From Pseudomonadota bacterium (GTDB lineage: Bacteria; Pseudomonadota; Alphaproteobacteria; Rhizobiales; Xanthobacteraceae): 46,467 bases of DNA. This document shows positions 24,075 to 32,255 of this stretch, piece after piece. A program made the translations under genes and the position numbers. The DNA is taken from the NCBI GenBank assembly GCA_023449855.1, contig JAEXHR010000100.1, forward strand, positions 1-46,467. The letters are read 5' to 3'. A model generated the notes under the pieces. It was given only the letters and a program-made list of their open reading frames with translations. It did not search any database and had not been told where the DNA came from. How positions within the stretch are numbered: the stretch's first letter is position 1; each line of letters starts with the position of its first letter.

Positions 24075-25349
24075 ATGTTAAAATTGCTCCTGATAATCGT
24101 TCGCATATCAACAATTATCTTGGTGACCCCAGCCTTCGCTCAGCAGGCCGCCGTGCTGTCGATTGATGCACTTGCCAATTCCGTCGTGGCAAGTAACCCC
24201 GAACGACGCTTTTATTTCCAGCAGATCGGGCTTGCAGGTGTTGAGCGCGACGCGGCTGATCGCCTGCCGGACCCTGAAGCTGCATTCGAGTTAGGCGAAC
24301 GCCGGATGGCCGACGGCCTGACAGGTGCACCGAAAGGCGCCGGGCCGACATATGGCTTGTCGATTATGCAGCCGCTCGACTTTGCCGGACGCGGGGCGCT
24401 CCGTCGCGCCATCGCCGAGCATCAGATCGCGCTGGCGCGGCTCGGTCTTGCGCAATTCGACGCAACGCTCGCAAGCCGGGCACGCTCTTTGGGATATGCC
24501 TTGTTCGCGGCCGAGCGGAAAGCCGCCGCGGCACGCGACGTTGCCGCGCGGATGCGCGAGCTTGCACGCGTTGTGGAGCAGCGGGATCCGGCGGGCATCG
24601 CCACCACGCTGGACACGGCCATTCTGGATGCGGGTGCCATCACGGCGGAGCGAAATGCCGCGATGGCTGATTCCGAGACCAGCACGATCGTCTACGAACT
24701 GAATCAACTTCGCGGCGCGCCGCTCAAAGCGCGGCTCCGCATTGCTCCGCCCGATATCACGCTGCCCGGCCTTCCGTCGGTCGAGCGCATGGCGCAACAA
24801 GCTGGCATCAACAATTTCGAGATTCAGTCGCTGCGCGCGCAATTGCAGCAGCAAGGGTTGCGCGTTGACCTCGCACAAGCAGCGCGTGTGCCGAACGTCT
24901 CAGTCGGTCCCTACTTCAATCGCGCGAAGTCAGACAGCCGCGAGACCAATTTCGGCATACGGCTGACGACGACGTTGCCGCTTTGGAATAGCCAGGCTGC
25001 TGGCCTCGCACAGGAGTTGAGCCGTCAATCCCAGGGCGATGCGGCCCTGCTCGCCGCCAACCGACGGATCGCGAGGCAGGTTTACGAACAGGCAGCCTAC
25101 TACGAGGCGAAGCGTCGAGCCCTTGCGGGCTGGCCAGCCGGGGCCACCGAGAAATTTGCGGCCGCAGCTACCGCCGCCGCCGATAGTTATCGCCAGGGAG
25201 CGATCCCGATCGCAACTTACGTCGAGATGCAGCGCCAGTATCTGGACGCGCTGTCGGCTCTGCTCGACACGCGACGTGAGGCTATGGAAGCGATGCTTCA
25301 ACTTCGGGCGCTCAATGGCGGCCGCAGCTTCGACGGCGTGTCCCGATGA
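24075..25349 (+). CDS. Outer-membrane efflux protein, CzcC-like (TolC family)
   Basis: 424-residue outer-membrane channel of a heavy-metal RND efflux system. Signal peptide at 1-24 ending TPAFAQQ. The body has the two OEP repeats with coiled-coil helices, including LSIMQPLDFAGRGALRRAI and the second-repeat GIRLTTTLPLWNSQAAG. Start chosen at ATG 24075; an upstream GTG at 24057 adds six residues. The stop overlaps the pump gene start (ATGA). Normal czc operons place a membrane-fusion gene between this and the pump; here there is none. Confidence 0.85.
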   Translation: MLKLLLIIVRISTIILVTPAFAQQAAVLSIDALANSVVASNPERRFYFQQIGLAGVERDAADRLPDPEAAFELGERRMADGLTGAPKGAGPTYGLSIMQPLDFAGRGALRRAIAEHQIALARLGLAQFDATLASRARSLGYALFAAERKAAAARDVAARMRELARVVEQRDPAGIATTLDTAILDAGAITAERNAAMADSETSTIVYELNQLRGAPLKARLRIAPPDITLPGLPSVERMAQQAGINNFEIQSLRAQLQQQGLRVDLAQAARVPNVSVGPYFNRAKSDSRETNFGIRLTTTLPLWNSQAAGLAQELSRQSQGDAALLAANRRIARQVYEQAAYYEAKRRALAGWPAGATEKFAAAATAAADSYRQGAIPIATYVEMQRQYLDALSALLDTRREAMEAMLQLRALNGGRSFDGVSR

Positions 25350-28300
25350 CGCGGCGGATTCTGGAATGGACAACCGGTCGACCAGCCACGGTGATGATCA
25401 TCGCTTTGCTGATCGCTGGTCTTGGAATCTGGTCTTTCGTGAATCTGCAAATCGATGTCATTCCCGACATCACAGGCGTGCAGGTGCAGATCAACACGAC
25501 TGTTCCTGCCCTGGCGCCAGAGGAAATCGAGCGTCTTGTGACGCTGCCCATCGAGCGCAGCATGGGTGGTCAGCCGGGCCTGCGGGAAATGCGATCGCTC
25601 ACCAAGACCGGACTGTCACAGGTCACGCTCATCTATCAGGACGGCACGGACCAGCTTCGCGCACGCCAATTCGTCAACGAGCGGCTTTCCGCAGTGCGCG
25701 ACATGCTGCCAGCCGGATCATCGCCGCGCCTCGCTCCGATCACCACCGGGCTTGGCGAAATCTGGTACTACACACTCGAATGGGCGCAACCGCCGTCCGA
25801 TTTGGACGAGCGGCAACAACTGATGGAGTTGTTCGAGGCTCAGGAATATATCGTGCGCCCGATGCTGCGCGCGATCGAGGGGGTCGCCGACGTCAATTCC
25901 AACGGCGGCCTCGAACGTCAGTTTGTCATCGAGCCTGATCTGAAGAAGCTCACGACAGCGGGCATCACGCCGAGCGAGCTTGCCCAGGCTGTTGGCGCCA
26001 ACGTCGCCAATGCCGGCGGCGGGACCATCACCAAGAACGGCCAACGCTTCACCGTCCGAACCGAAGCGCGTGTCACGACGGCGGAGATGATCCGCGCATT
26101 ACCCGTGAAATTCGCAGGTGGCGTGCGGCCGCTGACTGTAGCGGATCTGGCGACCGTGACCATCGGCCATGCTCCACGCGATGGCGCCGCGACCACCAAC
26201 GGCAAGGAAACCGTGCTCGGCACAGTGATGATGCTGGTCGGGCAGAACAGCCGGGACGTTGCCCGGCGCGTCGATGCGCAATTGCCGAACCTGCGCGCCG
26301 CGCTGCCCAAAGGCATGATCCTTCAGGTTCAGTACGATCGTTCAGAATTGGTGGATCGCACCATCGCGACGGTCGAGCGCAACCTTGGCGAGGGAGCGTT
26401 GCTGGTCGCCGTCGTATTGCTGATCGTGGTCGGCAACTGGCGCGCGGCATTTATCGTCGCGTCGGTCATCCCGCTGGCCTTTCTCATGATGATCTCGGGC
26501 ATGCATGCGCTCGGTATATCGGGCAATCTGATGAGCCTCGGCGCGCTCGACTTCGGCCTGGTCGTAGATGGCGCGATCGTCGTCGTGGAAAACACATTGC
26601 GTCTGATGGGCGAGGCACAGCGCCTCAAGGGGCGCGAGCTGACGGCCGATGAACGCCGTCGCATCGTCATCAACGCTGCGGGGGGCGTGGCGCGGCCCGT
26701 GTTCTTCGGCATGGCCATCATCGCGCTGGTTTATGTGCCGGTACTCAGCCTGGGCGGCGTCGAGGGGAAGCTGTTTCAGCCGATGGCGCAAGCCGTGATG
26801 CTGGCGCTGGCAGCGGCGCTGATCGTTACCTTTACGCTAGTGCCGGCGCTGTGCGCCCGGCTGCTACGAGGCGAGAAGGTGCGTCAGCCGAGCGTCAGTG
26901 AAAAGGAAGATTCTCTCCCGGAGATAACCGCCGACAACCACATCACGCATAACGGTGGCTTCGCCGGCCTCGTGATCCGGGGCTACCGTCCCGTCCTGGA
27001 CTTCGCCCTCCGTCATCCCGCTGCCCTTCTCGTTCCATCGGCAGTCCTGTTGGCCGTGGCATTGAGGATATTCCTGACCCTTGGCTCGCAGTTTACGCCA
27101 CGCCTCGATGAGGGCTCCATCACGGCGATGGTCTACAAGCCCGTGGGGATGTCGCTCGACCGTAGCCTTGAGATCGAGCAGCAAACCGAGCGTGAAATTT
27201 TGCGTCGCTTTCCGCAAGTGACCCGAACCTTCTCCCGCATCGGCACCAGCGCGGTTGCGACCGACCCGATGCCGCCGAATGAGAACGACCTCTACATCTT
27301 CTACAAGCCGCTCGACCAATGGCCGCAAGGTCCGGACATGCCGCGCAACAAGAGCGAGCTGGTTGCGGCGATCGAAAAGGCTGCCACTGCGCTGGCGCCG
27401 GAGCAGTCATTCCTTTTCGCGCAGCCTATCGAGATGCGCTTCAACGAAATGTTGGAGGGCACGCGGGCGGATCTGTCGGTCAAGATATTCGGAGACGACT
27501 ACGACGTGCTTGAGCGGCTCGCCGCGCAGGCGCGAGAGGAATTGCAAGGCGTGCCCGGCACCGCCAATGCCGCATTCGAAGCGGCCAGCCGCACCCACAG
27601 TGTGGTGGTCGAGATCAATCACGACGCGATGGTGCGGTTGGGGCTGGGAACCGCCGAGGTCAACCGTGCCATTGCGTCAGCGATCGGTGGGGACGAGGTC
27701 GGCTTCATCGCGGACGGAGAGCATCGACACGCGATCGTCGTTCGTATGCCCGAGTCCTTACGCGCGGACACAAAATCGATCCTCTCCCTTCCATTGCGCG
27801 TCGGCGCGTCCGGCCTTGTGCCGCTGGACCGCGTTGCAAGTCTGCGCGAGATGAGAACGGTCGAACCGATCCTGCACGACAATGGTAAGCGCCGCGCCGC
27901 CTTGATGGTCAATCTCAACACCAGCGACATCGAAGGTTATGTGACCGCAGCGCGTGCACGCCTCGACGGCAAGCTTGCGCTGCCTGAATCCTATCGCATC
28001 GAGTTCGGAGGCCAGTTCCGTCAGCTAGAAGCGGCCCGAGCCCGTCTGATGATCGTCGTGCCGGCGGCGCTGCTGATGATCTTCTTGCTCGTTTATTCGG
28101 CGTTGGGGAGCGTCCGTCATGCCGCCGTCGTCTATACCGGTATTCCGTTTGCGATCACCGGTGGCGTGCTGGCACTCTGGCTACGTGACATGCCATTCTC
28201 GATCACCGCCGCGATCGGCTTTATCGCGGTCTCCGGCATCGCGATGCTGAATGGTCTCGTTCTGATCGATCATATCAATGCGTTGCGGCGGAAGCTGCCT

Positions 28301-28576
28301 GTTATCGAGGCAGTCCGGCAAGCCGCCACGGATCGGCTCCGTCCGGTATTGTCGACCGCCATGGTCGCGGGAATCGGCTTCGTACCGATGGCGATTTCAC
28401 AGGGCGCGGGAGCGGAGGTGCAACGACCGCTCGCCACTGTCGTCATCGGCGGCGTCCTGTCGTCCACCGTTCTGACGCTGCTGCTGTTGCCGGCGATCTA
28501 CCGATGGATGGAGCGCCGCTCCGCAGCCGTCGTCGAACGAGAGAAACAGCCGTTGGAAGTGGAGGTTTCAGCATGA
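25346..28576 (+). CDS. Heavy-metal RND efflux pump, CzcA family
   Basis: 1076-residue proton-driven inner-membrane pump exporting divalent metal ions. TM1 is near 14-34; TM4 carries LDFGLVVDGAIVVVEN (Asp402 and following Asp/Glu), the DFG-x3-DGA-x4-EN proton-relay signature of CzcA/CnrA/NccA-like pumps and unlike the CusA form. Other family marks: GSQFTPRLDEGSI, large periplasmic porter domains, and AVSGIAMLNGLVLIDHI in the C-terminal half. The length is normal and the frame intact. The metal (Co/Zn/Cd/Ni class) cannot be set from sequence. It overlaps both neighbours by four bases, so the operon is tightly coupled, yet no periplasmic adaptor is encoded. Confidence 0.93.
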   Translation: MTRRILEWTTGRPATVMIIALLIAGLGIWSFVNLQIDVIPDITGVQVQINTTVPALAPEEIERLVTLPIERSMGGQPGLREMRSLTKTGLSQVTLIYQDGTDQLRARQFVNERLSAVRDMLPAGSSPRLAPITTGLGEIWYYTLEWAQPPSDLDERQQLMELFEAQEYIVRPMLRAIEGVADVNSNGGLERQFVIEPDLKKLTTAGITPSELAQAVGANVANAGGGTITKNGQRFTVRTEARVTTAEMIRALPVKFAGGVRPLTVADLATVTIGHAPRDGAATTNGKETVLGTVMMLVGQNSRDVARRVDAQLPNLRAALPKGMILQVQYDRSELVDRTIATVERNLGEGALLVAVVLLIVVGNWRAAFIVASVIPLAFLMMISGMHALGISGNLMSLGALDFGLVVDGAIVVVENTLRLMGEAQRLKGRELTADERRRIVINAAGGVARPVFFGMAIIALVYVPVLSLGGVEGKLFQPMAQAVMLALAAALIVTFTLVPALCARLLRGEKVRQPSVSEKEDSLPEITADNHITHNGGFAGLVIRGYRPVLDFALRHPAALLVPSAVLLAVALRIFLTLGSQFTPRLDEGSITAMVYKPVGMSLDRSLEIEQQTEREILRRFPQVTRTFSRIGTSAVATDPMPPNENDLYIFYKPLDQWPQGPDMPRNKSELVAAIEKAATALAPEQSFLFAQPIEMRFNEMLEGTRADLSVKIFGDDYDVLERLAAQAREELQGVPGTANAAFEAASRTHSVVVEINHDAMVRLGLGTAEVNRAIASAIGGDEVGFIADGEHRHAIVVRMPESLRADTKSILSLPLRVGASGLVPLDRVASLREMRTVEPILHDNGKRRAALMVNLNTSDIEGYVTAARARLDGKLALPESYRIEFGGQFRQLEAARARLMIVVPAALLMIFLLVYSALGSVRHAAVVYTGIPFAITGGVLALWLRDMPFSITAAIGFIAVSGIAMLNGLVLIDHINALRRKLPVIEAVRQAATDRLRPVLSTAMVAGIGFVPMAISQGAGAEVQRPLATVVIGGVLSSTVLTLLLLPAIYRWMERRSAAVVEREKQPLEVEVSA

Positions 28577-29055
28577 AAAGATCGAATCGGCTCCGTGACG
28601 TGGCAATCTTAGCCGCTATGACGTCACTTTTCTTTGTCTCGCCGGCCCTCTCGCTCGCAAGTTCTCCTGTCCATGACAATCAACCCAGTCCTTTCTACGT
28701 GCAAAACCTGCCGGCGGAAGTGCGGGCAGGCCTTCAAAAATACAGGAAGGTATGTGGCGATGAATTGACAACAACGCGTGGCTTCAGCCGCTTCATTGAC
28801 GTTGGGAACGTTCGTCTCATCGCTCTTCATCTTCATGAACTCAGATGTGGCGACCGCCTTACGTTTTGTAGCAGCGGAAAATGCCTCCATCAGGTCTACA
28901 TGTCGCACCACGGACGATATCATCTGGTGATGAGTGTCAGGGCAAATGAAGTCACGTTGAGAGGCCTGGACAACACTCCGGCGATTGAAGTTGAATGCGG
29001 CTTTGGACTACAGCGTATGTGGCGATGGAACGGTAGGCGTTTCATCGGAAGATAG
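28573..29055 (+). CDS. Small periplasmic protein coupled to the RND pump
   Basis: 160-residue protein with a signal peptide (about 1-30, ending PALSLASS). Start ATG overlaps the pump stop (ATGA). Mature region has four or five Cys and a His cluster (LHLHELRCGDRLTFC, KCLHQVYMSHHGRYH), which could bind a metal ion or form disulfides. Not recognised as a known family. Its obligate coupling to the pump and the absence of an adaptor gene suggest a periplasmic metal-binding or accessory role (inference); at this size it cannot replace a full membrane-fusion protein by itself. Confidence 0.75.
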   Translation: MKRSNRLRDVAILAAMTSLFFVSPALSLASSPVHDNQPSPFYVQNLPAEVRAGLQKYRKVCGDELTTTRGFSRFIDVGNVRLIALHLHELRCGDRLTFCSSGKCLHQVYMSHHGRYHLVMSVRANEVTLRGLDNTPAIEVECGFGLQRMWRWNGRRFIGR

Positions 29056-29174
29056 CATCATTGATCAGCCTGACCGGCCAAGTTTCCAGATCGATCTCGA
29101 AGGCAAGGCGCCTTTTCCTATGTGCTCAGCGCCGCGTTACAAAGCCTTAGAAATGTAATTCAGGACCATGTTCC

Positions 29175-29870
29175 ATGCGAGCCCTTCATAAAGAGAACCA
29201 TCTGATCGAACGAATAGGTTGGCTTCGCGCAGCGGTGCTAGGCGCCAATGACGGGCTGATTTCAACATCGAGTCTGATCGTCGGTGTTGCCGCCGCGACC
29301 GCCGCTTCCCACGAAATTCTGGTTGCTGGCGTAGCGGGGCTCGTCGCCGGAGCAATGTCGATGGCTGCAGGCGAATATGTGTCGGTCAGTTCCCAGGCCG
29401 ATACGGAAGAAGCCGACATGGCGCGTGAGCGCCGCGAACTTGCCACGCAACCTGAAGCGGAGCTGGCCGAACTCGCCGCGATCTACGAGCAGCGTGGTGT
29501 AACGCCCGAACTGGCGCGACAGGTCGCCGAGCAGATGATGGCAAAGGACGCCTTCGGGGCCCATGCGCGGGATGAACTCGGACTGACCAGTCATGTGATG
29601 GCGAAGCCAGTTCAAGCGGCTTTCACTTCGGCGGTCACCTTCGCATCTGGCGCGACTTTGCCGCTGGCCGTCGCTCTCCTGTCGCCGGCCTGGACCGCCA
29701 CCTGGACCGTCTCCATTGCCTGCCTCATCGGACTTGGCGTTCTCGGAGCGATCGGCGCTCGCGCTGGCGGCGCCAGCATATGGAAACCCACTCTTCGGGT
29801 CGTGTTTTGGGGAGCAGTCGCCATGGCCTCAACTGCGACCATTGGTGCCCTCATCGGTCGAGCCGTCTAG
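29175..29870 (+). CDS. VIT1/CCC1-family iron/manganese transporter
   Basis: 231-residue membrane protein of the vacuolar-iron-transporter family. TM1-TM2 region has WLRAAVLGANDGLISTSSLI and AGAMSMAAGEYVSVSSQAD, the family signature, followed by a cytoplasmic metal-binding loop rich in Glu (TEEADMARERRELATQPEAE, residues about 77-110) and three further helices. It moves Fe2+ or Mn2+, in bacteria most likely outward. It follows the RND cluster after 119 bases, strengthening the view of this region as a metal-homeostasis module. Confidence 0.9.
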   Translation: MRALHKENHLIERIGWLRAAVLGANDGLISTSSLIVGVAAATAASHEILVAGVAGLVAGAMSMAAGEYVSVSSQADTEEADMARERRELATQPEAELAELAAIYEQRGVTPELARQVAEQMMAKDAFGAHARDELGLTSHVMAKPVQAAFTSAVTFASGATLPLAVALLSPAWTATWTVSIACLIGLGVLGAIGARAGGASIWKPTLRVVFWGAVAMASTATIGALIGRAV

Positions 29871-30370
29871 TTCGCGGAGCTCTCTATTTTTTAATCGATT
29901 TTGCACTCGATATTTGCATCGCTGCAGAATGGGATTTTCTGCGATGTATTCCAGCGGTACCCAATCACACATGCCGCGGACTTCAGGACTAGGAGAGAGC
30001 CACTGCGTACGCGGCCCAGATTTGGAAAGAGCTAGTCATTTCCTCATAGACCCGGGAGAAGCAAAATACCGGATACCTTGTACTTGGTCCGATATCAGCT
30101 CCGCGTTCGGTTCGGCGCACCCGTTTGGGTGGGGCTATTGGCGGCAGCCGGCGAACGCTGAAAGATGAGAGGATCACGATGCCCCAAAATAAATTAATCG
30201 CAGATTCAATCACATATGCGTTCGCACTTTTATCCAGTACGGCGCGCCATTCTCCTTGTGAGATTGGCTCTTTCCCCCACACATTGTCCTTGTTATTTCT
30301 GTAGCCTGCCGTCCGGCCATATCAGCCGTCACGCCTGCAGCGCCGTGCGCGCGGCCAGTATCTCGGGCCA
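29871..30370. other. Gene-free stretch with a remnant peptide repeat
   Basis: About 500 bases without a credible gene. At 30190-30249 the minus strand encodes EWRAVLDKSANAYVIESAI, related to the peptide repeat at 11608-11664; AAGGAGA precedes an ATG in a different frame there. The rest shows nothing I can name. Confidence 0.4.
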
Positions 30371-30404
30371 GCGCCTTTACACTCGCCCTTGAAAGTGAAG
30401 GCGC
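30371..30404 (-). terminator. Stem-loop terminator of the PilZ gene
   Basis: GCGCCTT (30371-30377) pairs with AAGGCGC (30398-30404) and CACT (30380-30383) with AGTG (30394-30397), leaving a 10-base loop. It lies 15 bases beyond the stop of the leftward pilZ gene. There is no clear U-run, so termination efficiency is uncertain. Confidence 0.55.
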
Positions 30405-30418
30405 GTTCTAGCTTTGTG

Positions 30419-30664
30419 TCAATCGAACGCCACGCCGATGCGCGTAGCGCTCCGCCAGACTATTCGACACTGTGAGCAAGCGCCGCCAGGTTCTATTTTC
30501 AGCTCGAAGGCATCCGGAATGTTCAGGGCAGCAGGAACTTCGAGGCAGGCGCCTGTGTCCGACAAGTTTCGGACGACGCAACTTATCACGGACGATCGCT
30601 GATTGAGAATGATCTTCCCCGTCAACAGCGTGCGGCGACGGCGAGTGGTGCGACGCTCCGTCAT
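30419..30664 (-). CDS. PilZ-domain protein (c-di-GMP receptor type)
   Basis: 81-residue single-domain protein. It begins with the Arg-rich motif (MTERRTTRRRR, covering RxxxR) and has the NLSDTGACLEV element corresponding to (D/N)xSxxG, the two ligand-binding motifs of PilZ, then a beta strand CRIVWRSATRIGVAFD. Single PilZ proteins are numerous in Bradyrhizobium-like bacteria and relay c-di-GMP to motility or envelope functions. An in-frame TTG 12 bases upstream is an alternative start. No functional link to its neighbours is visible. Confidence 0.8.
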   Translation of the reverse strand: MTERRTTRRRRTLLTGKIILNQRSSVISCVVRNLSDTGACLEVPAALNIPDAFELKIEPGGACSQCRIVWRSATRIGVAFD

Positions 30665-30809
30665 AACCAATACCAAACGACGCCGCAGGCGGTTGTCGCT
30701 GCCCCGCGTCTCGCCTCGACGGCCACCTTCGCGATTCCCGTATCGCGTGGCAGGTTATTGGCGAGTATTTTGAAGACGAGAGCCCCCGGCATAGCGCACT
30801 CGCAATACT

Positions 30810-31070
30810 TCAACGTAGAAACACCATCCGCGCGGTTTGGCCGAGCAGGACAAAGGCCAAAGATTCGTCCCAGTAGCTCAAGACTCCCAATCTGAATCGT
30901 TGGTGGTTCATGAGGGCCAAGGCACAGCTGATAGCCGCGCTCATAAACAGCATCATCGTAAGCGCTTTCCCGAATCCCCAGGGCAGCGGGCTTTGAGCAC
31001 CGGCAAAGATCAGCACGATCAAAAGTTTGAGAGAAAGGCGACGGAGCACAAAGCGCGAGTCCGACGTCAT
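30810..31070 (-). CDS. Small two- or three-helix membrane protein
   Basis: 86 residues starting at ATG 31068-31070 (MTSDSRFVLRRLSLK). Contains hydrophobic stretches LLIVLIFAGAQSPLPWGFGK, ALTMMLFMSAAISCALALM and ESLAFVLLGQTARMVFL, so at least two membrane helices. The frame stays open upstream to 31451 but that part is Arg-rich and lacks protein character. It resembles short hypothetical membrane proteins common in Bradyrhizobium-like genomes; no function known to me. Confidence 0.6.
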   Translation of the reverse strand: MTSDSRFVLRRLSLKLLIVLIFAGAQSPLPWGFGKALTMMLFMSAAISCALALMNHQRFRLGVLSYWDESLAFVLLGQTARMVFLR

Positions 31071-31655
31071 TTTCGGCTCGGCTGCATAACGACGTCGTAT
31101 CCGCGAAGAGGCAGTACGAAAGAGACACTGCGATAAACGCAATGTCGGTCGGGCAAAGGCATCCAAGCCCGTGCGGCGAAACCGAAACGCCGCTTTCAGA
31201 AAGGTTAAGGACAACGAATAAAGCAATCGCCGAAGACGAGGGCTTCGCGCGACGATGCGCTCGACAAGAACCATATCGATACCCACACTAGACCTCGGAT
31301 CGAAATAAATCAGAGCGATCACATCGCTAGTGAAGTCGACGCGCCCGTGTCCGGTGAGTCTAAGCGGCTTGATATTGCGCAGGTAGTTATCGCCGAAGAC
31401 CTTACAATATACGATGGTATATCCCGGATATTGTTTTGTATATCGGATCAACCCCGCAAGACACTGTCACTCAAGGAATGACGGTGATATCCAGCCAATG
31501 TCATCTAGCGGCTCCAACCCGCTGCCGACGCATGAGGATCAACGAGCAATGCCAAGCGACAGTAGTCGAGCAAGCGTGCCGCTCAGGTCGTTCTCGCGAG
31601 TCTGAATCATCAGTCTCGCCTGTGACGGCCGAGCGGCTCGTCACGGAGGTGAGAC
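31071..31655. other. Gene-free stretch
   Basis: About 580 bases. A minus-strand open frame continuing the membrane protein upstream, and short plus-strand frames, look like shadows. The AT-richer part around 31380-31450 may hold a promoter for the leftward gene. The promoter for the magnesium module probably lies at the right edge. Nothing else supported. Confidence 0.45.
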
Positions 31656-31952
31656 ATGACTCTCCAATTTTTTACTCTGCCGGCTTCGCTCCGCGTTTCG
31701 CGGATCGCCTCGCCGAAACGCAATCCCGCATTCGCCGACCCGCGATGCGAGCGTGACCGTCCTTTCACGAAGTCTCCCCGCACGAACCGGACTCGACTGG
31801 TCGCGGCGTGGCGTGTCAATGGCGAGACCGGTCGGCTCGAATGCATCTGGATGCTTGACGCCGAACCAGACACGGGCGGCGGGTTGCGCCGATTGATCGA
31901 GCGCGCCGGACTCCTTCTTGCAGTTTACCAGCATGGTCGCTTTGCGGCGTGA
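31656..31952 (+). CDS. Small hypothetical protein upstream of the mgtA leader
   Basis: 98 residues with a strong GGAGGTGAG ribosome site 5-6 bases before the ATG. The N-terminal half is basic and low in structure; the C-terminal half (TRLVAAWRVNGETGRLECIW, then MLDAEPDTGGGLRRLIERAG) looks like a small folded beta domain. Family not recognised. Its stop overlaps the ribosome site of the 47-codon leader ORF, and mgtA follows, so it is probably the first gene of the magnesium transcript. Confidence 0.6.
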   Translation: MTLQFFTLPASLRVSRIASPKRNPAFADPRCERDRPFTKSPRTNRTRLVAAWRVNGETGRLECIWMLDAEPDTGGGLRRLIERAGLLLAVYQHGRFAA

Positions 31953-31960
31953 GGCGTGTG

Positions 31961-32104
31961 ATGCATTCCCTCACGCTGCATAAGGCCAGCACGGCGATGG
32001 TTCTGGTGTCCGCCGGCCTGGACGGGCTTCACCCCCGCCGGGGCGGCAATCCGTACTCGCGCAGAATCGCACGGTCGCGCGAAGGTGCGGACCCTCCCTG
32101 GTGA
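31961..32104 (+). CDS. Candidate leader peptide of mgtA (47 codons)
   Basis: Open frame from ATG 31961 to TGA 32102-32104 with GAGGCG just upstream, beginning 8 bases after the previous stop. It encodes a basic peptide with GLHPRRGGNPYSRR in the middle and ends REGADPPW. Acidic residues followed by prolines are the kind of sequence at which ribosomes become unstable or stall at low Mg2+, the basis of MgtL control of mgtA in enterobacteria. A strong hairpin follows 89 bases downstream. Translation of this ORF and the regulatory role are inferred. Confidence 0.5.
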   Translation: MHSLTLHKASTAMVLVSAGLDGLHPRRGGNPYSRRIARSREGADPPW

Positions 32105-32192
32105 AGAGCGGCTGCGCTGCTCAAGCGCGGTCCGAATGCCGAGCGTCGTGAAGATGCATCGGTTTCATTATCCCCTCAGCCGACCAAGACCC

Positions 32193-32237
32193 CAAGCGCC
32201 GAAGACCGTGCCGAGAGGCGCATGGTCTCGGCGCTTG
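32193..32237 (+). promoter_or_regulatory. Strong hairpin in the mgtA leader
   Basis: Arms at 32193-32207 and 32224-32237 form a 14-bp stem (CAAGCGCCGA-GACC against GGTCTCGGCGCTTG) with a single bulged A; the loop itself can form GCC-GAGA-GGC, a GNRA-type cap. It ends 4 bases before the AGGAG ribosome site of mgtA. No U-run follows, so control of translation initiation or Rho access is more likely than intrinsic termination. Confidence 0.6.
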
Positions 32238-32255
32238 CGGCAGGAGATTCATCCA

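Noticed and set aside
25340..25352. Hidden adaptor (CzcB) gene between outer-membrane factor and pump
   Set aside because: The genes overlap by four bases and no other frame in 23961-29175 resembles a membrane-fusion protein.
29150..29172. Second ICE box before the VIT-family gene
   Set aside because: Only TTAGAA with a poor second half (ATGTAATTC) is present; the palindrome is not kept.
32085..32255. Upstream in-frame start of mgtA
   Set aside because: It would translate through the strong hairpin and has no homology; ATG 32256 has a proper AGGAG site.
31953..32255. M-box (ykoK) magnesium riboswitch
   Set aside because: I looked for the conserved M-box core elements in the mgtA leader and did not find them; the leader instead has an ORF and a single strong hairpin.
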